Source: Ustulina deusta (Eukaryota; Ascomycota; Sordariomycetes; Xylariales; Xylariaceae). From it: DNA of 64,000 nucleotides. Shown piece after piece: positions 12,676-24,021 of the stretch (position 1 is the stretch's first letter; every line of letters starts with the position of its first letter). The stretch spans positions 682,001 through 746,000 of the forward strand of contig JAJNNX010000010.1 of the NCBI GenBank assembly GCA_023159155.1, in the 5' to 3' direction. A program made the position numbers and the translations under genes. Below the pieces are notes generated by a model. It was not told the origin of the DNA. It saw only the letters and a program-made list of their open reading frames with translations, and searched no databases.

Positions 12676-13288
12676 GTCTTCCGGGATCTGGTTCACACCG
12701 CGATCGTGTTGCTGATCGGCTATATCAGCAAAGTCGCTCGTACATCGGAACGAAGCCTCAGGTGGAGTGCAGCGGGACCGAGGTGTTCTTTGACATTCTA
12801 GGCGGCTGGAACTATTACATCAGCTCATAGTTATGCAGGCACAGTCTAGTTCGTGAACAGTCTCGGGTATAGAGTGGTAACTGGCACAACATAGAGCCCG
12901 TACTAAATGTACATACGTACTTGCAGAGGTCATGGTAGCTTCAAGGTAACAAGTCATCCACATGTCATCATGCACTTGGAAGGGAGCTCGGGCCAACAAT
13001 GAATGATTCGATGGCATCTGTTTCTGTTTGCTTATCGATTGATAGGTCGTTTCAGGCGTCCGTAGCTTCTCACCAATCACATGTGTGGATTAGGTACTGT
13101 GCATACATAGTACTTACCTAGGTAAGGGACGTCACTGCCAAGATTACTATGTAGGTACCTATAGGTAGTAGATTAAGGGATGCGGGGTAGCTAGATACCT
13201 AGGTACCTACATAGTCCCAGGGCATTATGCAGGTTAGGAAGTACATCGCGGGGTTCAACGTTGGGTCCGATAGTACCTGAAGATTCCC

Positions 13289-13305
13289 AAAAAAAAAAAA
13301 AAAAA
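13289..13305. repeat. Poly-A homopolymer (17 nt)
   Basis: Uninterrupted A17 in the ZW10/M16 intergenic region. It may act as a nucleosome-excluding tract in the shared promoter, by inference. Confidence 0.6.
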
Positions 13306-13930
13306 CCATAAATAGCATCTATCCTTCAAAGCCACCTAGTCGCTGTCTTGACTTCTCCACCGTCTCTACCATCTTGTTTCTCTAGATTGTAAATGAAGAT
13401 AATTTTGAGGAGCTTCACTTCTCCAATTACTTTATTCTCTTTCTCTCGTCAGGCCTTTGTTATCAAATTGAGACCTTGGGTTTGGTACCAGAGCCTGATC
13501 TCACTAGCTCTCATATTCTCACCTCACCATTACAGCCTCCTACCTATATAAACCACCTCGACGCCTACCTCGTCCCCCCCAAGAGCATATTGTCGGCAGA
13601 TACAAGCAGCTGCCTTCACCTCTCGTCCCACACTAGTCAAACTGAAGACTTTTCGGCGGGCTGCGGCCTTCGGCTTTCGATCTTCATCATCTCGGCCCTA
13701 TTGGCCCTGGACCGCGCCACTGCTCTGCTTTAGGTATGTCAGCATTTGGTTCGAAAATCCGGAATCTCGAGTATTGAGTACCTGCTATTCTCGACCTCGT
13801 TCTATCTTGTCGTTTTGGCAAGTTGATCGGTTGACGACTCCGCATGGTCTCGGTGTCTAAACTACGTTGTCCTCTTATCTCCATGGAGTGAATGAGATCG
13901 ATATCTGCGCATCTGCCTGCCTTCATCATT

Positions 13931-14050
13931 ATGCCTGGCCTGCTGTCGGCGCGGACCGGTGTTTTGGCTGCTTTTATTGCCACCCTCGCTATCCTTTATC
14001 CATTTCTTGGCAACTACCTTGAGTATGCTTATCCTCGTCTCTGGAAGTGA
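13931..14050 (+). CDS. Possible small membrane peptide (39 aa) or uORF
   Basis: The ATG at 13931 opens a 39-residue frame. It begins MPGLLSARTGVLAAFIATL and continues AILYPFLGN, forming one convincing membrane helix, then ends YAYPRLWK. It follows a C/T-rich leader and precedes the M16 peptidase start by about 300 bp. It could be a genuine small single-pass protein, the first exon of something larger, or an upstream ORF in the M16 transcript. I do not recognise the family. The composition (basic-hydrophobic-aromatic tail) is better than chance but the ORF is short. Confidence 0.35.
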   Translation: MPGLLSARTGVLAAFIATLAILYPFLGNYLEYAYPRLWK

Positions 14051-14352
14051 GGCATCTGCTATCCCAAGAGCTTGTGCCATGACTCAGGGTAGCTTGTACT
14101 GTGTACATCTTATGTTGTCGAGCAAGTGCCGTCTGACATGTCGGGGTTAATGAAATCCTAGTCGCTACCCTGCACCCTGTTACATATACCATTCCTGCAT
14201 ACCTAACGCAAGATGTCACCTGCTATGTCGTTTAGCATAACATGAAGGCCATGGGTTGCTCAAACCAGGTCGTCTCTCTTTGTGCATTTTCTCGGGCATC
14301 GAGCTAATCAACAATTAGATCCAGTCCGTTCTCACGATATTCTTCTCACACC

Positions 14353-17300
14353 ATGGGCTCCCGGGGCTCTAGTGTGCGCTTCCGAAAACTTCAGAGTTTC
14401 GAGACCGATTATGCACCTACTACCATCACCCAATATGAATCAGAGCGCAGCGGGATGCAAGTCATCGTGGTCGACCGAAAGGGTCCCAAGGTAAATGGAT
14501 ACTTTACCTTGGCCACTGAGATATTTGATGATTCGGGCGCGCCACATACTCTCGAGCATTTGGTTTTCATGGGATCGAAAAGCTACCGGTATAAGGGGTT
14601 ATTAGATAAGCTGGCCTCGCGAGCTTATGGAAGCACGAATGCCTGGACTGCTACCGACCATACCGCCTATACACTTGAAACGGCAGGCTGGGAAGGATTC
14701 TCACAGACGCTACCTGTGTATCTCGAGCATCTAGTCGTTCCTACTATCACTGATGCCGCGTGTTTGACCGAGGTACATCACGTTGATGGTGAAGGCAATG
14801 ATGCCGGTGTTGTATATTCTGAAATGCAAGCAGTGCAGTACACCAGCACAGAACTCATGGATATCAAGGCTCGACTGCTACTTTACCCAGAAAACGTCGG
14901 GTTTCGATATGAGACTGGAGGCATGATGGAGGCTCTTCGCGTCTTAACACCCGAGAAGATCAGGGACTTCCACCGGACCATGTATCAGCCACGGAACATG
15001 TGTATCATTATTCTTGGCGAAGTGGACCACGAAAATCTCCTCCAAATACTTGACTCATTCGAAGAAAGTATCGTAAATGATATTCCACCAGTTGATGCCC
15101 CCTTTCGTCGACCATGGATAGAATCCGCACAACCACCCCCGCTTAATGGCACGATTATCGAGACAGTCGAGTTTCCCGAAGAAGACGAATCTGTCGGAGA
15201 TATAGTGGTAGCGTTCTTTGGGCCCAAGTGCACCGATATAACCCAGACGACGGCTCTCAACGTCCTTTTAACCTATCTCTGTGGCTCTTCAGTTGCAGTC
15301 TTGGAAAATATCATGGTTGAGAAAGAGGAGCTGGCAAGCTCGATCTCATATTGGTGGGATGCACGTCCGAATTCTGTCATCTGGTTTCAGCCTACAGGAG
15401 TTGCTACTGAGAAGCTCCAGTTTGTCGAACAGCGACTCATTTCATTGCTTAAAGAAGTGGCATCGAAGCCTTTGGATATGACATACATCAACGAGTGTAT
15501 CCAACGAGAACGGCGGCAAGTGAAGGCACAGGCAGAAGAGTCCGAGTCGTTCTATTCCAACAACATCATTACTGATTATCTCTTCGGCGCTAGAGACGGA
15601 TCGACGCTGAAGGACCTAGCAAGTCTAGGCGAATATGCCGCCTTGGAGCAGTGGACAGATCAACAATGGCGAGCTTTCTTGCGTCAATGGATATCTGACG
15701 CTCATCATATCTCTATATTGGGGAAGCCATCACTAGAATTGGCTAACAAACAAAAGGCGGATGAAATTGCACGGGTTGAAAAGAGAAAAGAAAAACTGAG
15801 ACCTGAAGGATTAGAGAAGCTGAAACAGGAGCTGGAAGATGCCAAGAAGCAAAACGACGTCGAGATTCCAGCCACTTTGCTGGAAAAATGGCAAGTTCCT
15901 CCAACCGAATCGATCCACTTCATCGAGTCTCAAACCGCACGCTCTGGACTGGCTCGCAAATTAGGTGTGCGGGAAAACTCCGCTCAGAAACAGATTGATC
16001 ATGCATTGGCAGGGGCACCCCTCTTCATCCAGTTCGAAGATGTCCCAACGAATTTTGTTCATATCGCTGTGCATGTTGGCACAAACAAGGTCCCCATGAA
16101 GTTTAAACCACTTCTAAGCCTTTTCAGCGACAACTTCTTCAACACGCCTATTATACGAGATGGTCAGCGCATTGATTTCGAGAAAGTCGTGATGGAGCTC
16201 GAAAAAGAGACCATCAGCTACAGTTTAGACTCTGGTACGAAAGTCGGGGACTCTGAAAGTCTCTTAATCCGCATGCAAGTTGAGCCAGAGAAGTACGCTA
16301 CCGCTGTTGAGTGGATTCGCACTATGATGTTCGATAGCGTTTTCGATGTAACCCGCCTGAAGGCTGGGGTTTCTAAACAGCTTGCCGACATCCCCGAGGC
16401 TAAACGCGACGGTAGAGTGATGGCCAACGAGGTTGAGATTGCTCTCCATAACGAAGCATCATCTTTGCTTGCAGCGAAAAGGACCCTTGTCAAGGCTACT
16501 TACATGAAACGACTCAAGAAAATACTCCAAAATGATCCGGATACTGCTATCGCATGGTTTGAAGAGGTTCGACGAGCTTTGTTCACCTCAGACAATATTC
16601 GTGTCCTTGTCACAGCCGACGTGTCGCAATCCAAAATCCCCGAGCCTGTAAAAACATGGGACATACTATGCAAATCCCTCGCTGCGGTTCCTAAAGAGAT
16701 ACAGCCTATCGTTAAATCCTACACTCTTCTTAATACCGAAGGTCGCAATCCTGGCTCCATCGGCGCGACCATCATTCCAATGACTACTATCGACAGCTCC
16801 TATTCCGTGAGCTCTGGTAAAGGTTTATCATCTTTTACCGACCCGGCTGTACCAGCCTTGCTTGTAGCAGTGCAATATTTGGAAACTGTGGAGGGCACAC
16901 TTTGGAATGCCGTCCGTGGAAATGGACTCGCCTACGGGGTCTATTTCGCCAAAGAACTGGATGGTGGCTACATACACTTCAAGGTGTACCGTTCCCCCTC
17001 CGCTTCCAAGGCCATTATTGCAGCGCGCGATGCCATCGCGGCCTTGGTCAATGGGACCGTGACGTTTGAAAAACCGATGATTGAAGGCGCAATCAGCCAA
17101 CTTGTCATGGGGCTTGCTGATGAACAGGCTACGATGTCAACCGCAGCTATGCAGAATTATATCACTGGCGTTGTCCGAGGCCTCGAGCCCGACTATAATA
17201 CCCAAATGCTAGCCAAGGTTCGCGCTGTGACGGTTGACGACATCAAGGAGGCGATGAAAACCTGGCTACTCCCAATATTTGAACCAGGAAAGAGCAACAT

Positions 17301-17597
17301 AGTGGTGTGCTGTGCACATGTCATGGTTGATGTAAGACTTTTCATATTTCTTCTGTATTGTAGACAGACGAAGTTACGTGTTGCGCTAATATTACATCTT
17401 AGAAAATGGAGAAGGAGCTGCAGGAAATGGGTTATACAACCCAAATTAAACAGCTGTCAGATTACTATGACGACTATGGCCTGCAATCTCCTGATGGGGA
17501 AGACGGTGAGCCTGATGAGGATGAAAACATGGAATCGGATCTGTCTGATGATGATGACGATGGCGAACCCGGCGATTCTGATGAGTCTGACGATTAG
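14353..17597 (+). CDS. M16-family zinc metallopeptidase (SDD3/YOL098C-like)
   Basis: Two exons: 14353-17331 and 17403-17597, joined across a 71-bp phase-0 intron (GTAAGA...CTTAG), giving 1,057 residues. The inverted zinc motif HxxEH is present as HTLEH at residues 65-69, and GVVYSEMQ with Glu157 supplies the probable third ligand, so the N-terminal half looks catalytically complete. The length and domain arrangement suit the cytosolic M16C-like proteins represented by yeast YOL098C (about 1,037 residues) rather than mitochondrial processing peptidases, and there is no clear targeting peptide. The second exon encodes an acidic tail (DEDENMESDLSDDDDDGE). The middle contains a charged coiled-coil-like stretch around residues 475-510. 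Without the splice, the ORF runs on into a Met/Arg-rich tail that is clearly artefactual. Confidence 0.93.
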
Positions 17598-17628
17598 AAA
17601 CAAATATCTCCCATCCTGACTCATACGA

Positions 17629-17723
17629 TTTTGCATACAAATGTTGAAGAGTTAGTATGGAAGCGTCTAGGACCAGAGGTTTTGGAATCTAGAAATGGAG
17701 TCGTTCATACCATCTGCGACCCA
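17629..17723 (+). repeat. 95-bp direct repeat, copy 1
   Basis: Matches 21248-21342 in the same orientation with no gaps and about 13 mismatches (roughly 86% identity by eye). It starts at TTTTGCATACAAATG and ends at ACCATCTGCGACCCA. Both copies keep one common open frame reading HTNxEELVWKxLGxEVL. Together the copies bracket the HET-domain pseudogene. Confidence 0.9.
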
Positions 17724-18617
17724 AAGGGCGGTAGATATTTATGTAACTGGCTCTTGCCTCATATTAAACTAATAGAAAATATTTTTAAAGCTTTATAAAT
17801 TACATAAAACTTGGTAGTCCGGAGTTCGGCACCGCGCGTGATACGCCGGTTGCCACCAAGTGTACTTACCTTGAATGGGCCAGCTTCCGCAGCGGCTGTC
17901 CATTTATATCTGTCCAAGGAGCTTGGCGATGGGCGGTCTTTCGTAATTGGCAGCTTTGACACGGACCATGTTGATTCTGTAGGTTCCAACCTTGACCCGT
18001 GATCTTGGCTATTGATAGCTGGATCTAACTCAGCCTTTTGAATTGAAAGGTTTGTAAAAGGGATCTTTGATACAGCGATGCTTTGGCCATATGGCAAGTT
18101 ATTGGAACCGACAAGTGACGCCACGAATGGGTGTTCCAGAGTGAATAGACAGACCTATCTGCAGTCAGGGAGTAGGTAGGTAGTACCCTCCTAAATATCT
18201 AAGGGGACGTCACCCATATATATACAGAATCCTACTATATATCCAGTCCCATAAGATAGGTGTGATATATATCCTTGACAACCTCCGATGTGGGCATAAT
18301 TGCCGTTGTTTTCGTTGCTGGTGAACCCCAAATTCTAAAGGCTTTGAAACGTATCTCTTAGAACGTAAAATTCCCTTTTTAAAAATGTTATACTATTGTT
18401 GGCATAAGATGCTCACCTAGTTTCTATCCTACATTCTACGGCTTCCGAGTTCCATTTCTGCTGACCCCTCGGATCTCCGCCTGGCGTGTAGGACACTAGA
18501 CCTCGGTAAAGTATTTGTTTTCTTTCATGATTTTTTGTCTCTTTGACCTTTTGGCCCTCGACACTTATTCCATACTTCACGTTCGGGTCTCTGCTTTGGT
18601 TATTCCGCAATGTAGAA

Positions 18618-18632
18618 CCCCCCCCCCCCCCC
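18618..18632. repeat. Poly-C homopolymer (15 nt)
   Basis: An uninterrupted C15 run between the M16 gene and the HET pseudogene, in non-coding sequence. Confidence 0.7.
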
Positions 18633-18720
18633 GGCCGTGAGATACGGTGCAACGCTAAACTTGTAACGCGATATAATGGACATACTAACTCAACTTTAAC
18701 ATGTATTCTGGGCAGCTATT

Positions 18721-20833
18721 CTACAAGCTAATGGCGTCGCGCGTGTCGCTCTTAAACGCGCTAATTCTCTCGTAAGCTTTTAAGCTTTGTAGATCGGCTG
18801 ATGAAGCACATGGTGGTACCAGCAGTCCTTGAGAATATCCGCCTGTCCCGAACTCTTCGGACCCAGCGCCGTCTTCTGGTTCGTGTTCAGCACGGTGGAT
18901 ATTACGTACCAACAAGAGCGCTAGGACGTTGTCGTGGTGGGGAAGAGACCCCAGGTCCGCGGGCCTTATATGTACCATCTTTCTTCAGCCCAGACACGGA
19001 GATACCATCGATCATTCCGTGGCCGACTACGATGCTTTCGTTTTCCCCTCGAATATAAAGATCTGCGGGGTATTGCATCAGGTAGTCGAGTTCTCTGTTG
19101 GTAGGGCGAAGTCGAACCTTCGCCAACTTACACCCCGTGAGAATGATCCACGACGTAGCGGCATGTACAGTGCCAAACGGATTGTGGCCCGCAACCGGCG
19201 CGCGAGCCTCTCAGGCTATGCACTCAGGCTGCAGCAATCCCTTGTTAGATTTCCTCAAATGTCCAATTGCCCCCTCCCACGCTGCCCAACTCCAGCTCGG
19301 CGCCCTGCTTTTCGACTTCGCTGCGTCGTGAAAGACCACCCAGAGTAGATCCCAGATCAAGTTTCCTCGCCAGAGCCCTGCCAGGTATTGGTCACGGCCT
19401 AGGTCAAAGGCGAATGCGTGAGCAAGGCCGGAGAGGGCCGGAAGTTTGCTAGACGCAACTGTCAGTTGACGTTCTGTATAGTCGCTGACAAGGAGTTGTC
19501 ATTTCTCATACAGTATTATATCTCTGGCCTGTCCCTTGACTCCAGTCCCAAGCGAGAATTCACTCTTGTTCAGTGGCGTGCTTCTGCCATCGTCGCCCGC
19601 AGAGGGGAGGAGCAGTGTGTGCCAAGAGACCTGGGACGGTCTTGCTATACAGCTATTTCCGAGGCGCCTCTCCATTTGACATCGGAAGTAGGCTGTTTCG
19701 GCACCGAAGTACAACACTCGTGTTGACATGAGGTCTTCTTGCAAGGTCCACGCACGCCGTGGCCATGTGGACCCGTGCAACTGAGTCGGGAGACCTGCGT
19801 CCCAGTAGCGGTGCTCGTCCAAAGGGTAGAGAATAAAGTAACAATCTTCCGGTGTGTGTCCATCCAGACTACATGGGACGACTGCGTGAGGAGGTGCCGG
19901 CTTCCGAGCCAAAAATCCCGAATAGCAACTATCACCAGCTGCTGAGACGACGGTCAGCCAGGCGTTGCGGTATACTGTGGTCATGCGGGCTGCCTCCCGC
20001 TCCCAGTCTGCTAGATCATCCTGAATGATACACAGGGCGTCGATCCAAATGTATCGTGCTAACTTGAGCCCATGAACCAGTGCTATCAGATCTTGGAATG
20101 TTTGGGACATAGATTGCGTGGGCATGCCGGCTTGGCGCTGAGAGATGTTGGTAGTTGTTGTAATGAACTGGGGTTGAGCGGCAGATGGCTTGCCCCAACA
20201 GTAGCTGAGAGCGACGTATTTTGTGGATGATGGAAGTTTAGCTTCTTCGGTACATATGAGGTGTGCAACTGAGCCCGGGGCACTGCCGATGTCAATGAGG
20301 CGCGTGGGTAGAGCTTGATCAAAAGAAGATGAAAGCCAGGACTTGCACGGTGCATGCTGGACTTCGCAATCAGATAGCCACGACCGTATAAGGTTGCGCC
20401 ACTGGGTACTTAATCTAGGACATTCTGCGCTGGCCTGCGCAAGGCAATGTTCAAGAATTGCGCGACGGCTTCTACACAGCGACGTTGGTCAGCTTGCAAT
20501 GCAACATGAAGTCACTCTGGTGGACTTGTTAATAGAGTTTAATTCCTCCCCTCCCGGTGGCCATTGACAGGGTCACGGGGGCCATTTGTTGGTGGAAGGA
20601 GTTACAAGTCCAGTGCGCGACGGACAACAACCGTTCTTATCCTCGAGAATATAGAGATTTGGAAGGGCAATACGTAGCATACCAGAGCCTTGATAGACCC
20701 ATGCCCGGATCTTCAACTTCTTATTCCAGTTCTCACCCGTGAACAACAAGGTCAACCAGTACAGGCCATTTGGTTCCTCCAGATACTCGTCATCCTCCCA
20801 GCTGGGGTCAAATTCAATGATGTCTGAGCGCAT
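18721..20833 (-). pseudogene. HET-domain (heterokaryon incompatibility) gene, interrupted by stops
   Basis: One minus-strand frame gives the HET hallmark blocks in order: LPTRLIDIG and KYVALSYCWG (about 20120-20315), YIWIDALCIIQDD...DWE (about 20000-20050), WPRRAWTLQEDLMSTRVLYF, then LPALSGLAHAF, DQYLAGLW and APSWSWAAWEG (about 19260-19430). HET proteins trigger allorecognition cell death in filamentous fungi. Two in-frame TGA codons break it: 19499-19501, where the family has a conserved Trp (W..LV.DYT.R.LT), and 19211-19213. The change of frame near 18950 can be explained by a 55-bp intron (GTACAT...CCTAG) leading into ALLLVRN and YERISAF, so it need not be a mutation. The N-terminal part (20573-20833, MRSDIIEFDPSWEDD...) probably belongs to the same gene, but its junction to the HET block is unclear. 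It is most likely a recently silenced gene. Confidence 0.75.
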
Positions 20834-21891
20834 TACTTAAGCGGGCTTGTCTAGCGCGACCTTTATCCATGACCCCGGATTTGCATATCCTTCGATCCCG
20901 AGGCCAGGGAGTGCGTGTCGAATGGTGTGTCTAATATAATTGCAGAATGAGCAGCCGCTCACTGCTGAGGAGCTAAGATTGGGAAGATCTGGAAACGTAT
21001 CGATAACCTCCTAGTTGATGTCAGTGGAAGTTTGCATCTCCGCTTGAGCTGTCAAAGACAATGCCTATGCAATAGTCACAAAGGGGCTGTGCACTTTGCA
21101 TGGCGAGCGGCGACACAGTGACACCGAGGGGGAGACTAGAATGGTGGCGGGATATAGGCAACGGGAGCTAATTATGTACCCGGACCTTTAATGCGTATTA
21201 AGTGGGGAAATATAACCGCAACTCTTAGTTTCTAAGCTAGGTCGCCGTTTTGCATACAAATGATGAAGAGCTGGTATGGAAGCCTCTAGGACGAGAGGTT
21301 TTGGGATTCGAAAATGGAGTCTTCCGTACCATCTGCGACCCACAAGATTGGTTGCTTCACGCCACTCTTCCCACGAAATCTGGACAAAATTATCGAGTTG
21401 AGTTGCTGTCGCAGCCCTTACTCATATTCAGCTCTAAAAAAGGCATTCCTAGCATGATGCAAGTTCAGAGCTACCAACATCTCCATATACGACTTTGGTA
21501 AATTGGAAGAGGGGGAGTTACAGTCATCATGAGAACAAGAGACTAGTACCTTACCTAGCAGGGTATACTTCCTTTCTAGCTTCATCTTGCGGTGCAGTGC
21601 ACCTGAAGCATAGCACAATACTCGCTCAACTTAATACACATTCTTATGACCTTCGTGCATTGGCTTGTTTAATTCTGATAAGTTTATCTTGGGCGCCTAG
21701 CATTTCTGATTATAGCCAATCACTAGCATAGACGCAGATAATGCCCCTTGCTCCGAAAACTGAAGCGCGACATAAGCTACCATGAATACCATATGGAGGG
21801 ACACTCTTCTTGGCTAGAACTTGCGTATTTGATACTCTATTTATCCGGCTAGCTTCCTCTGTCGACGAGCCCAAATCTGCAATATCAAGAA
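20834..21891. other. Spacer with repeat copy 2
   Basis: Holds the second copy of the 95-bp direct repeat (21248-21342). An open frame continues past the copy to 21501 with no recognised domain. No supported gene. Confidence 0.5.
21248..21342 (+). repeat. 95-bp direct repeat, copy 2
   Basis: Partner of 17629-17723. Here the frame stays open beyond the repeat (21250-21501), so copy 2 may be closer to an original coding sequence and copy 1 a truncated duplicate. This direction is inference. Confidence 0.9.
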
Positions 21892-24021
21892 CTAATAGGA
21901 CCGCCCGAACTGAGTATAGTTGACAGCAGGTTTTCCGCAATTGGCACGTGTACAGAGTGCATCCTTCGGCAAATCTAGCTGCTCGAAAGGCACACAAAGG
22001 GCTAGCAAAAATGTCAGCACATTTTTCGAAAGAAGCATCGGAAGTACTTACATTTAGCACCCATTGAAGGAGCTCGAGGATCCATATTCGCCGTCTTACA
22101 CATCTCTGCTGTTTCTTTTTTGACTGCCTCAGCACAAGCCCCATCACCGCAGTGCGGCATACGAATCACGTTCTTGTCGTTAAGCAGAGGGACTACTTCA
22201 TCCCAGTTGCTTGTGTACTTGATGTGGCCTTGGTACATCTCTCGTGCTCTTATAAGCATATCTTGCTGTATTTGGTCGAGCAACTTCTGAACATCATTCG
22301 CCATGTTGTCTGATGTTTGGATGGTACCCTTTTCACCAGTGTCGCGACGAACAGTCGTAACCACGCCGTTGGCTGCGTCTTTAGGGCCGAATTCGATACG
22401 TAGGGGAAATCCACGGAGCTGTGGAAGAATTAGGGGCGCCCAGTCATAGTTGTCGTCTAAGATGGGAGACTCACCTCGTATTCCGAAAACTTCCAGCCAG
22501 GAGAATATTGCGAGCGTGTGTCACATTCTACGCGGATGCCACTCGTAGTGAGCGTCTCTGCAATGCCTTGAATGTCGTCCAAGAGCTTTTGCCTATCGGT
22601 GTCAAGGGTGCGTGCCGTCAGGCCGACTGGGATCAGGGCGACCTGGAATTCGGCAACTCGGGGTGGGAAAATGGCCCCTTTATCATCGCCATGAATCATG
22701 AGCATGGTTCCAAGTGATCGAGTTGAAAGCCCCCAGCTATTTTGCCATCTAGTGCACTTGTGAGATTTATCTTGTCCACAGCCATTGCATGGTCACTTAC
22801 ACGTGGAGCTTTTGGCTTTCGCCATCGACCTTTTTGGAAGCAGGATCCTCAACTGTGATGTCGTACATTCTGGCAAAATTCTGACCCAAGGCATGCGAAG
22901 TACCTGGTATTCAGATTAGCACTGATATAGGAACAGGCCGGTTAACTTACCTGCTTGAATAGCGCGACCGTTGGCCTCGATGAAGCTCTCTATCGTTGTG
23001 GTGTATAGTGCACCCGGAAATTTCTCATTTTCCGTTTTGCGGCCCTTCACGACAGGCACGGCCAAAAGCTGCTCATAGACATCGGCGTACCAGTCTAAGA
23101 TTTGCAGAACCTCTTGGTCGGCGGATTCTCGCGTGAGATGAGCTGTATGACCTGTATTTGTACAATCAGTCAAAAGAGTCTCCACGTCAACGGAAGAAAA
23201 AGCTAACCTTCTTGCCAGAGAAACTCGCGGGAGCGGAGAAGAGGGCTGATGGGATTAGCGACTCTGAGCATCAGGGAGGTGTCGGCACGTACGTGCAATG
23301 GGTAAATTCCCAGCGGACGACGTTATTCCATTGATTCCGCTTGAACGGGAGATCCCGGTGACTGTTGATCTTGTTGGAAAAGTCTCTGTACATGGCAGTT
23401 TCACTTGTCGGGCGAACAGCAATCGGCTTCTCTAGCTTGCTCTTGCCTCCGTGTGTGACCCATGCTACCTCGGCGGAAAAGCCGTCAACGTGATCCTTTT
23501 CTCTGTTTTCCAGTTAGTGGTTTGAACTCTGGCTAGACAGTCGAGGACTTACATCTCGAGGTTCTCGCGAGAGATGAACAGAGGATAATAGCCTTGGAAT
23601 GAGTAAGAAATTGAATCTCATGCCAGGGTTGGATGACAAACAGTTGCGAACGCCTAAAGGGACTTGGGTTAGCCTAGGTCATGGGACAGTGGTCATTGGC
23701 CTACCGATGGTCTTGATTTTGGCGTCGAAGAATGTGCGGATCTGTTCCCACGCAAAAATGGCCGGCGGCTCGAGAATATAGCAGCTTAAGCGAAATGTCA
23801 GCTGGGCCCGTGAGATGCAGATGCTATCACATATCTTGCACATCATAGTACGACACTATTCCGGCCTTTGTAATCATCTCAGTGTACCAGAGCGCGATGT
23901 CTTGTGAGCGGAGGGCGGTCAAGCCTTTCGTGTCCACATTGGCAGCCTGTTTCTCTTTCGGTTTCTTTCCCGTCTTGCCGGGCTTGCCCCGGACGGCAAG
24001 ATTAGAGGATGAATCGGCCAT
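21892..24021 (-). CDS. Prolyl-tRNA synthetase, cytosolic eukaryotic/archaeal type
   Basis: Eleven exons with ten introns. Each join restores the class II ProRS sequence, giving about 540 residues. Blocks seen in order: [63 protein letters not shown], the motif-2 region [25 protein letters not shown]...[15 protein letters not shown], the motif-3 region [22 protein letters not shown], and the anticodon-binding domain ending [15 protein letters not shown], with the terminal Tyr typical of this subtype. The start is at 24021 ([15 protein letters not shown]), with a Lys-rich N-terminal extension and no editing-type INS domain. Exon 3 is only 12 nt (23642-23653). It charges tRNA-Pro in the cytosol. 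A separate mitochondrial form is expected elsewhere. Confidence 0.95.

Larger units (their letters stand above)
12676..14352. other. Divergent intergenic region between ZW10 and the M16 peptidase
   Basis: The two genes are divergent, so this stretch holds both promoters. It contains a dense cluster of TAGGTA/TACCTA palindromes (13091-13215), a 17-nt poly-A run (13289-13305) and long C/T-rich leader sequence (13340-13660). A short ORF at 13931-14050 is listed separately. No other gene is seen. Confidence 0.5.
17598..18720. other. 3' flank of the M16 gene with repeat copy 1
   Basis: Contains the first copy of a 95-bp direct repeat (17629-17723) starting 31 bp after the M16 stop codon, AT-rich sequence around 17755-17810, and a 15-nt poly-C run at 18618-18632. 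No gene is seen. Confidence 0.5.

Noticed and set aside
12676..12696. Extension of ZW10 upstream to a GTG at 12696
   Set aside because: GTG is not a normal nuclear start in fungi, and the first ATG in frame (12675) gives the expected N-terminus.
18900..18980. Frameshift near the C-terminus of the HET pseudogene
   Set aside because: A 55-bp intron (GTACAT...CCTAG) joins the two frames correctly, so it is not counted as a disabling mutation.
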